From assembly GCA_000231825.2 (NCBI GenBank), contig JH720350.1:514228-578227 (forward strand): a stretch of DNA of 64,000 bases. The letters are read 5' to 3'. The notes beneath the pieces were generated by a model. The model did not search any database. It saw only the letters and a list, made by a program, of their open reading frames with translations, and was not told the origin of the DNA. This DNA comes from Tetrahymena elliotti 4EA (lineage: Eukaryota; Ciliophora; Oligohymenophorea; Hymenostomatida; Tetrahymenidae). The position numbers were made by a program, and so were the translations under genes. The stretch's first letter is position 1, and each line of letters begins with the position of its first letter. Below, one piece after another: positions 10,746 to 25,900 of this stretch.

Positions 10746-13700
10746 TCAATTTTTGTTAAGTTTTAGAGTCTTTTTTAGTAATTCAGTAACTTTTTATAAT
10801 CCAGCAGGTTTTGATCCATCTTCTTGATATTAACTTGCTTTATTAACATTACTCTTTATTCTTAGTGGAGCTGTTGTTGTTTCATTTATTTCTTTTTAAT
10901 CAAATATTGATAATTCATGTAATTCAAATTAATCACTCTTTTCTGGTGGTAAGGCTTCATAAAATATAAGTCTTATCAGATTCTCAATCTTTTTATGAAG
11001 GGGTTACTATTGTCTATCTTCCCAACTCATTTCTTACTCTTTTGAGCCCTCACTGTAAACCTTTTTATATTAAATATTTTAACAAAATTAAAATTTTTTT
11101 TTTCTTTTTGAAACATTATTTACATTTTTCTTTTTGTATGGAGCTAAAGAAAATTTCTCTGCTGCTCTTGCTATGGCCTCTAAATATTCAATAAAGTGAA
11201 GCTGTAAAATTCTCTCATCATATACTTCATCAGTTTATGTTTAGACTGAGAAATTAAAAGCTATGTTAATGTGTCTCTCATTAGCATGCTCATCTGAGAG
11301 TATACTAGTATCTGTAAACATTTTCTTAAATTCAAAGAGGTTGAGATATTTAGATGTTGGTAAAGAAGTACGTATTGTATTTTCATAATTTTCAAAAATA
11401 CTCATCAGTATTTACATGTAATATTTGTAGCAGAAATCACACTCCTAGTTCCAATATCTTTCATCTCTCCAAAGATTAGGATTCTCTACTTCTGCAATTA
11501 CTTTTAAGAATCCATCATTAAGTAAATGAGTAACCGCCTCAGAATATGTAGTGCAGTCACCATTTATCATGTATTTTTCTTCTGCTATCCTAATAATACC
11601 CTCAAAAAATTCATGACGAACCATACCTCTTTCAGGTATTAAACTACGAGCCTTTTTTTATTGGGTTTTACTTGATATGAATTTAATTTCTAAATCAGCT
11701 AACTTAAGAGTTTTATTATCAACCAATCCCGATTTAGTAAATATTTCTGTGAAAAGAAGCTTAGAAATAGCCCAAATATCACCTATTGGGCTAAAAGAAG
11801 AGTAGTATTTGTAAAGAGCTTTGATTCCTTCATAATGAGGTTTCATTAATTCCTATTATTATTTTTATTGAATTTTTAATTCTTTAAAAAATGAAATAAT
11901 TAATTGTTAATTTTACAAATAGTTTATTTCTGTCATTTGTATCTTTAACAAATCTAGGTATCTTTGAGTTGTTCCAATCAGCATCCATTGCTTTCTCTAA
12001 TATTATTTGATTATCTACCTAATATTTTCCAAAAACTGATGTTTCTTTTGTCCATTTTTTTTTAGGTTTTGGCTTTTCTAAGGGATAAAAAATTTCCTCT
12101 CTAGGTTAGATAGTTATATGGATTGGTTCTCCATATTTAGAAAATAAACACTGCTCAAATTTACTTATACTCTTTATATTTAAGAATTTTATAGTTATAT
12201 CTCTCTTTGCTTCAGATCCAAAAGCAATATCCTATTTAAAAAATGGAAATAATTTTAAAAATAGAAATCATTTTTATTCTAAATTATTTTTTTCATTCAA
12301 AAAGAAATTTTATTTTGGAAAAATGTAATGGAATCTCATCAGTAAGAAATAATAATTTCAAATTAGCTTGAAAAAATGCTATTTTGCAAAAAAATAAATG
12401 GAATTCAATTCGAAGGAATTTAAAAAACTATTAAAAGGTTTTAATTATTTTTGCAAAAAATAAATGAAATTTAATTAGAAAGAAATAATCATTTATTCAA
12501 GGGCTTTTTTACTTTTAAAAATGGATTTTTATTTTTGACACATGGCTAGTCTTTTGCATGAGTATCACCATCTGGAGTAGAGAAAAAATATAAAAGTGAT
12601 TTGGTAGGAGGACACATAATTTTTACAACAAAGTTTCCATTTTCTTCTTTAGTCATTGGTATAGGTTTAAAATTATTAAAATTAAACAAAATGAAAATTG
12701 GTCCTTCATATGACATTCCAGATTCTCCTGATTTCCACTATTTTTGAATAATTTAACATGAGTTATATATGCCTTTTAAGTAATTTATTTTACAACAAAA
12801 CTATGTTCTGACCATCCTTAGCAAATCCAGCAAATATTCTATTTAGCAGAGTCACTAATATAATCGGATTTTCTATTTTAATTGTATGTAAGAGGAATCA
12901 ATCCATTAATTCTTTAGTGATTAGTAGCATAACTTTGAATGGAACTCAAAGATATAATTTATTTTTACAAGCTTTCCTTATGATCTAAAATTTACTTTAA
13001 ATTTTCTTGCTAAACTAAATTAGTAATGAGATCTTGATCACTTTGAACTATATTTAAAAATCCAAACTCATCCACATATGAGAATTTACTATCAATATGA
13101 AACCCATAAATTGTCTTGTTTTAATTAATTCCCTCTTAGATAATTTAAATTTGATTCTTAGTCCATCTGTTATTACTTAAATCAATATGAATTAAATCGC
13201 TCTCACCTTATGCAAACAATATTTAAAATGCCCTTGCGCAATTTTCTCCGTTTTATAGTCCAAGTGAATTATTACTTAAATCCAAGACTCTAATACTGGA
13301 ATTATCAAATAAAGCCTTAGCAATTTTTTCACCTGAAATACCTGTTAATCTATTCCAATGTAAATAAAGCTCAGTTAAAGGACACCTTAATATATTATTC
13401 ATTTAAAAATTAATCAAAATCCAAATAATCTTTACTAATTTGAATAAATGTAGAAATGCTTTAAATAATAATTAATAAATGCTTTGAATGTAAAATAATA
13501 TTGGTATTCCAAAAAAATAAGGTTGTAAATAAGTTAGCCTTTTTAATTTGTAAATAAGTTAGCCTTTTTAATTTGTAAATAAGTTAGCCTTTTTAATTTG
13601 TTTAATTAAAATGAAGGTAGATTTTTTTTGTGAAGTATCAATGTTACCTTGTTGAAATACAGTTAGCTAAAGCAGAGCTACATTCGTCAGTTAATCTGTT

Positions 13701-14935
13701 ATTAGATAGGTCTAGAATATGTAGTTTTTTTAAGGCTTCAAGCACTTTGATTGCATTTTAATCTCCTAATTTAGTATTATCAAGATTAAGATTAGATAAA
13801 GCATTTTGATAGTTTCTTAAAATCATGATTAATTTATTTGCTGACTCAATTCCTAATGTGTTCTATGACAAATTTAAAACTTCTACACTGTAGCTTAAAG
13901 AATTTAGTATCTAAACAATACCTTTGTCTGATAATCCATTATTCATAAGTTCTATTTTCTTAATTTTATCTTTAATATCATCACTTTATATGCTTTATGA
14001 AAAAGCTTATGCATATTTATCTCCTAGACTATAATGACTTTTTGTAAAAAGATATTAATTAATAACAAGTAAATTATAAATAATTATTATAATAAGTGTA
14101 ATATTCGCTTACTTTAATTGGATTAGACTTTCTTAGCCTTTTTATTTTATAACGCCTAGCTTTCTAGGAAGAAGGTTGACCTTTTCTTATGATTTAATCA
14201 AGTTAGTATACACTGAATCATTTACTTTGAACATTTAATTTTCTTAAATTATTTTGTTTATTTACTTTTAGTGATCCAAAAAGTGGATTTGTGTAAATTA
14301 TCCAACTGTATTTTTTTTCTTTTTATCTCTCACTATTGATGGCGTTGTTTTGGTTTCTAATATATCTAAATCTATATCTGGAAGACTCAAGTTTTTTTAT
14401 ATTCGAAAATCAGAATCCTATGATGAATCCAGAGCATCCTAGATATTTTTTGATTACTAAAATTTATACTAGAAGTATTTCATAGACTATCTGTCTTCAT
14501 CATTAACTTTTTTGAGAGATGGTTTCAGCTCAAACGACTTTCTATCACTTAAATCTCTTATTGAAATCGATGTCCTTAAAGGCGTTATTGAAGGCAGAAA
14601 GGTTTTAGTTTGAGTCGTGCCTAATCTAGATACACTCTTGCTCTCTCTCACATGAGTTTAGTCAAATCTATTATATTTCAATAAATTTGTTAAATACAAT
14701 GACTTGAAATAAGCAAGCTTTCCATTCTTATCAGGATGAAAATCTAATCAAAATTTGCTTAAATCTAAAATATTTTGTAGATGATTTACATTCCACTGCC
14801 AACTGGGGACAAATTCACATTTGAATACAAGAATCTTTCTGATTGTTATAGACTTTTATTAATTCTTTTGGGAGTCTCAATCTTAAAAAACTTTCTTTGA
14901 GGACTGGAATTTTAAGCATTGTGAAAACTCATCAT
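10746..14935 (-). CDS. Leucine-rich-repeat protein with conserved CWICxGW module
   Basis: Eight exons are proposed; seven junctions keep phase: 14743-14113, 14037-13648, 13385-12794, 12737-12513, 12231-11917, 11852-11124 and 11060-10746, after a first exon beginning at ATG 14935. The first junction (donor near 14789-14796, acceptor 14744) is uncertain. About 1,110 residues are predicted. A Ser/Lys-rich N-terminal third precedes ribonuclease-inhibitor-type LRRs near residues 270-460 (repeated LNLSxN, LDLSNN). Then come a CWICQGW motif near residue 572, a following segment that looks like a beta domain (FxLFNF..FKPIPM), a KWTKETSVF motif and a long C-terminal region. From memory, this arrangement recurs in ciliate LRR proteins of unknown function. 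LRRs usually bind proteins; a cytoskeletal or signalling scaffold role is inference. Confidence 0.85.
13523..13597. repeat. Three tandem copies of a 25-bp unit inside an intron
   Basis: The 25-bp unit TTGTAAATAAGTTAGCCTTT+TTAAT is present at 13523-13547, 13548-13572 and 13573-13597 without visible mismatch. It lies wholly inside the 262-bp LRR-gene intron (13386-13647). Identity between copies implies a recent expansion or active homogenisation, and copy number is likely to vary between strains. Confidence 0.9.
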
Positions 14936-16232
14936 TCAATTTATAATAATGATAATGTAAAAGTTGTATTAGTTTAATTATGATTTATAATTTGTTTATT
15001 TGTTTGTTTGATTGATTGATAGTTATTTTTGGGTTTTCTTAGAAAATTAAATGAAATTTATTATAATTATGAATAATATAAAGAATATTTAGGATCATTT
15101 CATTAATCTAATAATCAATATTTGTTTTTTGCTATTCAGTAAGAGAGAGTAATCATAAACTAAATTTACTGAAAAAATAATTAAAGAATCTTTTGCTTTC
15201 ATATTTTTCTTTCTTTTTGTGGTTATTATTTACTAAATAATTTCTTATTCAATAAAAAATCAGATGCTAATGAATAGCAGCAGAGTATTTTTATTTAATT
15301 GAGTATTCTATTTGAAAATTTATGATTAGTAAAATTATGTAATTTAAAAAATTTAGAAATTAATACCATTGGATAGTAAAATAATATTCATATCCAAATA
15401 AAAAATTAGAAAATTTCACAAAAAAAGTGTAAGAAAAAGCTGTGGTAGTTCTTATTTATTTAATTTTAGAAATAGATTTTCCAAATCAATAAAAATTATA
15501 TCCTTTAATTTATTTTATAAAACTAAAATTATCTTTGAATTACTAACCATATAATAAATATTATCAAATATTTCAAATCAGAATCTTTAGCCATAAATTA
15601 ATAATCTTATCAAAAAATAACCACAAACAAATTCATTGTTTTTATGATTAATTTTTTAAGAACAGATAAGATATCTTTATTTTTTATAATATTGATTAGA
15701 GAATGAATGAATTAATTGAAATTAATTTTAATGTTTTGAATGGTGATTGTGAAAAGATTTAAAAAAAAGTGCAGGAAAAAACAGCTTAGTTCTTATTTCT
15801 TTAATTTTAGAAATAGATTTTCCAAATCAATAAAAATTATATCCATTAATTTATTTTAGAAAACTAAAATTATCTTTGAATAAATAATATCAAATATTTC
15901 AAAGCAGAATCTCCAACCAAAAATCAATCATCTTATCAAAAAATAACCAACCACAAATGAATTAATTTTTTTTATGTTTAATTCTTAAAGAACAAATAAG
16001 ATATCTTTATTTTTATAATATTTATTATCAATTAATTGAAATTAAATTAAATGTTTTGAATGATAATTCTGAAAAGAGTTTGTTAAGATAGAAATAATCA
16101 ATAATTTACACAATAGCATATAAATTATTTACCTTACAAAATTTAATATGAGTATTTTATAATATATTAACAAAATTATTTTTTATTTTCTAGACTTGCT
16201 TAAATTATTAATAGATCTATTACTTTTATTTA
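14936..16232. other. Intergenic region dominated by a duplicated segment
   Basis: No gene was found. The main structure is a long direct duplication at 15420-16080 (separate entry). The rest is A/T-rich, including the probable promoter of the LRR gene just right of 14935. Confidence 0.5.
15420..16080. repeat. Direct duplication, two adjacent copies of about 330 bp
   Basis: Copy 1 (about 15420-15760) and copy 2 (about 15761-16080) share the same ordered blocks. These include a long shared stretch beginning AATTTTAGAAATAGATTTTC, then ATCTTATCAAAAAATAACCA, AGATATCTTTATTTTTATAA and AATGTTTTGAAT. Copies differ by scattered substitutions and small indels, so it is an older tandem duplication than the 25-bp intronic repeat. 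No open frame or transposase is inside. It may be a noncoding duplication or two copies of a short nonautonomous element, but clear terminal inverted repeats were not seen. Confidence 0.8.
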
Positions 16233-17592
16233 TCATTTAGTGACTTTAATCATTTCTTCCAAACCTTTGTTAAAAAATATATTTAATAAATACACTGTAA
16301 GATTTAAAAATAAACTTACCTTTGCAAAACTCTTCAATATTATAATCAATAATGAAAGGTCTAAGATAGTTGTCTTGCTTAATGATGCATATCAAACAAA
16401 GATACTCCTTGAATGATTTCATTAACAAATAAGTGTTATCTGATAATTTAATGCTTAAAGAACCTTCAGAGTTTTTAATTTATCCATTTTCAGTTGGGTC
16501 ATAAATAAAAGAAATATCTAAAAAGACGTCAATCATTTCAAAACACATTTAGTAAGTGTTTTAATCAAAAGGACCAGCATCAGTTGCAATATATAATTTA
16601 TTAACTTAATCGAATAAGAAGGCCTTTTCCATTTTAGAGTTCTATTTATAATAATAATAGTATCAATTATAGCTTTTTTTAAAATTTGATGATTTACAGT
16701 AACAAGAGAAGTGAGGAGAGAAGATATATAAGATACTTAAGGGATGACTTTATGAATAACTTTACTAAAAGCTTCAGAGAGAGTTTGATCTTACCAGCTT
16801 TATTAAATTATTGAAATTTTTATTAACAACAATATTTTCTTTTACTAATCTATTAAAGAATGAAGAAAATCCTTTCTATTTAATTTAAAATTAATTACTT
16901 TGTCAAATTGATTTCATAGCTTGGCTTAATATGTTAGTATGAGTTAAAGAAATCAATGAGTTGTTCTTTAATTTAACTTATAATTGCTATTTATTAAAAT
17001 AATCATCTTTAGTCACTCTAAATAATTCAAGTAAATATAATAAAGAGATACCAGTCTTTTTATCTAAAGTAGCAAAACCATCATTATCAATTTTGTGGAC
17101 AAAGAAATGATAATTGCAGTTTTAATTAAATTTAACTATTTCTGCAAATAATTTTTCAAAATAATTGACAGCTTCGTCATATGATTCATTCTGGATATTT
17201 TTAAAAGAATATTTGTTAAAATTAATATGATTAATTATTTATATTTTACCTATCCATCAATAATGTAAACTATTGAAGTACATTTTTATAAATACTCTTT
17301 TTCTTCTGGCTTGGCAGTATCAATCTAAAAGGTTCCATAGAAATCGTAAATGTTAATTTGATTTCCAGCAATTGTCAATTCAGATTTTTCAACCTTTGAT
17401 GTAGTTTCAAATACTGCTTAATAATTAGGCTAGCACTTAGATGTTAATGTTCTAATAATGCTAGTCTTACCTGCCCTATTTTATTTTTGATTTAAGAAAA
17501 AAGAAGTGAATTAATTCCATGAAAACAGCTTTAATTTTCATATTTGCTTGTTAAATTAATTACTTTGATAAACCTAAAAATGCTACGTCCAT
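16233..17592 (-). CDS. Rag GTPase, RagC/D (Gtr2) type
   Basis: Seven exons join in phase: 17592-17564, 17475-17250, 17190-17052, 16986-16899, 16797-16698, 16641-16320 and 16264-16233, giving 311 residues. Residues 7-14 form the P-loop GLSKAGKT, split by the first intron. A DFYGT segment follows at the switch II position, and HKID (117-120) replaces the usual NKxD as in RagC/Gtr2. The region starting EKAFLFD near residue 198, with IATDAGPFDQ..Y, is the roadblock-like dimerisation domain of Rag GTPases. In other eukaryotes RagC/D pairs with RagA/B on lysosomes or vacuoles and recruits TORC1 in response to amino acids. No RagA/B partner lies in this window. It is shorter than human RagC because both terminal extensions are missing. 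Confidence 0.92.
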
Positions 17593-18546
17593 ATTTGTGA
17601 AAATTTAGTTAGACAATCTATCTATCTATCTATCTTTTTTTAATTATTACTCTTGTAAATTATTTATTTATTTATTTGTTGTTGTTCTATTATGATATTA
17701 TTCTTTACAAGCTTTAATTAATAATTTTGATCGATTATCTCTTCTTTTAATTTTCTTTTATACAACAAGTTAAGTAATATCATTGAATTAAAATATATTA
17801 CTTTCTTTGGTATAAATTTGAAGTTTTTGACGTAGAATTATGTATCTTTCTATTTATTTCCTATTAAAGCTTTGATAACCTAAACAAAAACAAAAATTCA
17901 ATTCTTCTTCAAAATTTTACATTATTAAGAGGTCTTTTCAATTTATTCTAATTTGTATCTTTATTTTCCTGTCACCATAAAACAAATAAATAAGTTTATA
18001 AAAATATTTTTTATTTTGAGAATTTCTATATATTAATTAATTCTTAATAAATTAATAAAGAATGTTAAATTTTATTTGTTGATTGCCTTTTTAAGATTAA
18101 ATTATTTTGTGGAATAACAAAACTTAATACTTGTAGATAAAATAAAGAATTTATTTTAAACAATTATTTATGTTTTTAATTTTGAAAATATTTCTTAATT
18201 CAATTCATCTTCAAAGTTGGATATATGGTTTAGAATATTTATCTATTAAGAGAGTATGAACTGTAAAAAGTTAATATGTTGTAACTAATTATTATAAATG
18301 AGAATGTCTTATGTTTGCTTCTCAGATAAAAATTAATATTTCAGATGCCTTTGAAAAAATTAAGCTCTGGAATCCTGCTATTTTATAGTCAGTAATATAA
18401 TAACCATACAGATGACATCAGAATTTTTTTATTTATTTAAGATATTTTTTATTTATTTTCTTCAAAAGCAGATTGAAATTTTTACTATTATTTGTAATAC
18501 GCACATCAAGAGAAAAAATTAATAAAAAACGCAAATTTAAAGGAAA
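17593..18546. other. Divergent intergenic region between Rag GTPase and copine
   Basis: About 950 bp of A/T-rich DNA carrying both promoters. It includes an ATCT tetranucleotide repeat and a following TTTA-rich run. No gene is seen. Confidence 0.5.
17616..17635. repeat. (ATCT)5 microsatellite
   Basis: Five ATCT units lie about 25 bp upstream of the Rag GTPase start, probably in its 5' untranslated leader. Its complement family (ATAG)n recurs at 41005-41019 just upstream of the ABC transporter. Confidence 0.8.
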
Positions 18547-20401
<1,855 letters not shown>

Positions 20402-22948
20402 AAAGTAATAATTTATCAACTTAAAAGAGTTTTTTTAATAATAATGCCTAAAAATTATATTTTTTCAATATATTTTATGTTTTTATCAAAAATATCTTTT
20501 TCAAAACACAAAGCTTACTTGCTTTCTCTATTACTCATATTAATATCTATGTATTATCTTTTATGGTTGATTTTCAAACTTTACTTTTAGTTTGGTTTAT
20601 TTATATTTTTTTAATTTATTTTTAACTAATTGGCAAATATTGTTTTTATTAATACAATCCTTTTTACTCTTTGATATAAAATAAAATTATTTTAGAATAA
20701 ATGAGTATTCTTGTTTCAAGTTTTTTTAAAATTATTTTATTTATTTTAATAAATTTAGATTTTAATGATTTTTTCATTCTTGAATGAAGTAAAGATAATA
20801 GATATAAAGAAATGAAGATTTGAATGAATAAGCTGTTTTTAAAATAAAAATAAATCATTTAAATAACATTTATCTTTTGTATTTATTTTCAGAAATCACT
20901 TTTAATAGAAGATGATGTAAGAACTTTGAAAAGTATTTTTAATGACTAATACTTTTTCATAGCCTCTACCTTCAATTTATTTCTTCAATTAATAATCAGC
21001 TATATAAAATATTTCATGGAAAAATTTTGTTATTAACTATTTTTTTATAAGCTAATTAATAAATTCTCTATTTTTTCATTTTTTTAAAAATAAAATATTA
21101 TTAGAAAGGTTGATTAGTGTTTACTAAATATTTTTTATATTACAATTACCTGACGTTAAACAAGAGAAAAAATGTTAATAATTTGTTTGAATAAATTTGT
21201 TTTTTTTTGTATTTTTTGTTTATGTTTTTAATCAACAAATTTATTTTTGTTACTTTGTTTGAAATAATCAAACAATAAATAGAGGTTTATTCAATACAGA
21301 GAAGAAAAAAATTGAAATTAGAAAATAAAATTATGTTTTTCTTTAGTTTGTTTTTATTTATTAAGGATTAAATAAAGAAAGCCACTAATTATATTTACTT
21401 TTATCATTGTGAAAACTTTAATAGTAAAATAAAAATCTTTAGAAGACAAATTTTTATTTTTATTAAAACTCAATTTATATCTCCAATTCAATATTACAAA
21501 CTCTTATTACCTTGACTTTTATTAAACTAATAAAGGGATTAATTAATTTTTAGATTTTCTTTTAGATTATTAGTTTTGAAATTGAAAGATAGAGACTACC
21601 TTCTATAACTTAATTTCGAATAAGACTAATTCTAGAAATACTATTAATTTTATTGCTACCCCTGTTTGAATGAGTTAAAAAGTAGTTTATTAAATAAAAT
21701 ATTTTGGAGTATGTTATATGTTCATGATTTTATTTTTTATATTTGAGCAGTTATTGTGAGAACTTTAAGAATTTAAATTCTAAGAATTATGGATTTATAA
21801 AAAATAATCATTTTTCTAACTTAATATTCACATTTTATTAAAAAATCCAAATAACATAGGCTTTTCCATGCCCAAAAGTATTCATAGATTAACTTTTATT
21901 CAGCTAAAATAATAAATTAGTTAGTATACAATTTATATTTTAAAATACAGTTGAAATTGTAAGTAATAATATTCCTCTATTATCAAAAATGTCTAATTAA
22001 GTAGATTTTTTTTGTATCAATTATCAATTTGTATTCCCTTGGAATAAGTTAAAAATAGCCAATTGTAAAAAGGTTTGCAAAATATTTTTTAAAAATATGG
22101 TTACATATTTTAATAAGTCATATTTGTGTAGGAAATTAAGAAATATATGTATTCCCAACAAATTTTAACTTAAAATAAAAAATAAAAAAAAACACATTTT
22201 ACTAGTATGAGTGGTTGATCAGCATTCAAATTTAATGAGTAAAAATGGACAATTATGAAAATTTTTAAGTATTTTTTATAAAATAAGATGATAAATTTTC
22301 CATTTCATTAAATCATTTTTGGGAGGAAATTAAGAAATAAACAAATTTCCAACTACTTTCAATTTAAAATAAAAACTAAAAATAAATAACATGCAAATTT
22401 CTACAAATATCAATTGCACTTTTAATAATAAAACAAACACATCAATTTGTTTTTATATAATCATATTTTTTGTTATTAATTAAAGGTTTATGCTAAGTTA
22501 CAAAAGGTTAAACACCAAAAGAAGATCTGAGAAGATAAAAATGTAATATTGATAAAAATTAAAATTTATTAAATAAATAAATTTTTTTAAATTATTTTAT
22601 TCATCAAATCTTCTAAAATTGATTTATAAATTATATTCTATACTTCGTTTTGCTTTTTTAAATATTAATTTCTAAGCTTCAAAGAAATTTGTTTAAATAA
22701 GTATTAAACCTCTAAACTAAATCAATCTTCACTTACAATTTTTAAAAAAATTTTCAGTAAAAATTAATAAGATTCATTAGTCATGTTAATTAACTGATTT
22801 GTGTAAGAATGAAATATTAGATAAAACATTTGAGGATTTAAATAGTTCTAAAACTGGTTTTAATAAATTCAAAAAAATAATAATAATTTAATAATACTAT
22901 ATGATCTAATTTAACTAAAATTTTGAAGGTAAATACGAATAGTAAAGA
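20402..22948. other. Long AT-rich intergenic region
   Basis: About 2.5 kb with no supported gene. A patch near 21590-21720 is open on the plus strand for about 50 codons with a few Cys/Pro/Trp residues, but it has no start, splice partners or recognisable motif. Otherwise low-complexity A/T. Confidence 0.5.
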
Positions 22949-25900
22949 ATGTTAGATAGATAAAAATTAGAGGATTAGTACAGTTAGGAAGACAAAGATG
23001 GGTCTATTGGAAACTAAGGGTCTCCAAATATGGAAGCTATGAAATCTACTAACAATCTCAAGCAATCTAAGTTTAAAAATCAGTAGAGGAAATTGAGTGG
23101 CTCAAGTGATGTTAAAGATATAGAAATGGGTACTGTAGAAATAAGTAATCAATTGAATGATTCAAGTTATAAGTTGTTGTTACCAGATGAGTCTAAGCAA
23201 AAAATATCAAATAAAATGATTAATTTGTTCACCAACAAGAAGTAGAGTACAAAAAATTTAGGTAAAAAATCTCTACTAATGAGAAGGTGCTATAGAATAT
23301 TGCTCTTGTTTCTATTTGAGATTATCATTATAGCACTCTTTGTGAGCTTTTATTATATCTTTGGTTTTTATAGAGGAAGCTATGAACTTAATGACAATGA
23401 AAGCTTAGATTTGAATTTGTAATAATGCTATCTTAAAATATATGATTACACTCCTACCCTTGTAGAAGATAAAGGTTTAAACTTTTATTCTACTACAAAT
23501 GTTCCTTCTTCAATACAAGGGAATATTTTACTTAAATACAACTTTCCTAATCCAAGAACCTTTGGGGTATCAAGTGAGATGAGCTATGTAATAATTAATT
23601 TTACTTTAATTTTAAATCAAGAATATAATTAAAATGTACTTTTGATAAACTCATTAAACATTTTATTAATATATGTTAGTCATTTGATAATGGAATTCGA
23701 AAATTAAAGATTGTAAATGGAGCAGATTCAATTGATTGTGAAGTTGTAATGTATGTCTATAAAACTACTACTATTCAACAATTATCAATTAATTGTGAAA
23801 GGCAAGACTGTTTCATCATCAACTAATCTAAGCAAATCTCATTTTAGTCCTTTAGTGCCACTGGTTATTCAATAGATTTGACTGCTTAATATTTAAATAC
23901 AAATGTATTATCTTATTTTTTTTTACCTAATCTTAATTCTTGTTAATTAAACTAATCATAGAATTTAAACATCTACTCGTTTTTTGGATATGTAGAAATA
24001 GATGATTTCTACTTTAATTAGGCTAGTATAGATATTAGTACGGGAGATATTGCTATCTAATCAACAAAAAGCATTTAAGCAAATTTAGAAATGGTTTCTA
24101 AGCTTTATTGTGCAAGTACATACTCCAACATCAATATCATAAGCACAGTTGCAGATGCTTCTCCTAATTGCACTCCAGGTATTTATTTATATAATTAGTT
24201 AACTCTATACACAAATATTAATTAAATTTTAAAGTATTCCCATTTGGAAGCACATCCAAAAATGAATAAAATTTAATTGCTCAAAGATGTTTAAAAGGAA
24301 CTTTAACAGTCAAGTCTTCTGGCAGTGAGCCAAATTAAATTCTTAATGCTAAAAATACATATGGTAACATTTTTATAAACGTCTTGCCAAAGCCTGGAGC
24401 GTCTGCAGTATCTAATACCTAAATTTTCTTTGATTAGAATGTTTATGGTCAAGAAGGAAATGACATTAACTTATCAACTTAATCTTTAAGTAGATTAAAT
24501 AGTTAATTATAAAATACTAAAAATCCAAATGTATATGATCCTATTTTCTAATTAACTTTTGGATCTCAATACACATATTCAGAGGGTTTCACATAATGGC
24601 AGGTAAAATAAGTTTAAATTTAAAAAAAATTCAAATTCATTTTATATAATTTGTATGAAATTCAGGTAACATTTAACCCAGCTTGCACTTACCTTAAACC
24701 TTGGTGGATAGGTACTTTAACTTTTACTCTCTTGAAAACTGAAATGTATATAAATGATCTAACTCTTGCTCCTGGATTTTGCCCATATGTTCCTAGTATT
24801 TCTTAACAGAGAATTTATTTGATACAATAACTTTTAACAAAACTGATGAATTAAGATTCTAATACTTAGAAAATAATTACTTTTGGATGGTAAAGTAGTT
24901 AGAGTCTTCCATCTGTAAAACTTTCTAGCAGTAAAACTTATGAAGGAAACAGAAATGTTGATTTTACATCTGTTTATAATGATGATTGGATTGGTTTTGA
25001 AATTGATAAAGATGGAACAATATCAGTGAATTACACAGACCTAAGCAATAATTGTAAAGATTAATAATTAAAAAGGATTTACTAAAATATTTTTTCATTA
25101 AATAGAGGTTCTTTTAGCTGCTTTAGTTGTAAGTTTTATCTTGGCAGTCATTCTAGGATTAGTTTTTATGGTAGCAATAGTCTTTGTTATAAATTAAAAC
25201 TATTTAAACACTCTCGATCATATGAAGCATGTAGACACTTATGCCTAGATATAAAAAATCTAAAAAGATTTTGAAGGGAGAGACAAAGAGCTACAAGATA
25301 TTTCCTTACAGGATGAAGTTCAAGGAAAAGTAAAAATAATGTTTATTAAAAACCTGTACTTCACCATACTAAACAGAAATCTTTTTGAAAATAAATAAAA
25401 TAATTTTTTTAAAAAATGAAGGATTAGATTTGTTTGAAATAAATTTCCTTTAATTTTGCTAATTTTAATTTACATTTTTTTTATTTTTTTGTGTGAGAAA
25501 TACAATTTTGAAATCAAATTGAAAGTGAAATTTTAAATCACCCTTCATCCCCACTAAAATGGAATAAATTAATTGTCATTGGTATTCAAATTAATGATAG
25601 CTCTCATAAAAAATGAATTAAAATTTTCTAAAAAAATAAATAAATTTTTATCAAAGTTTCCAATTTATAAAAAAATATTTTTAAATCATGAAAAAAGTAT
25701 CTAGAATATGAAAATTATTTTGTTAATATATCATTCCTGAAACCAGCTTATTTGATTAAACAATGTACATCTTATTTTTTCTAGAAATGAGGATAAAACT
25801 TAAAAAAAGACATTTTAGATTTTAAGATAATATTTTTTAATAAATTTTAGAAAAATGAAAATAGTGAAGATTCTGACGACTTATAGAAAATTAGTAATGA

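Noticed and set aside
12794..12960. An in-frame TGA apparently read as tryptophan in the LRR gene, suggesting all three stop codons are reassigned
   Set aside because: An overlapping frame contiguous with the upstream exon gives the CWICQGW motif and splices cleanly over a 56-bp intron; the TGA frame is a shadow.
20664..20858. Minus-strand 64-codon frame
   Set aside because: Composition is almost only Ile, Leu, Lys, Phe, Ser and Tyr, as expected from random A/T-rich DNA; no start context or neighbours.
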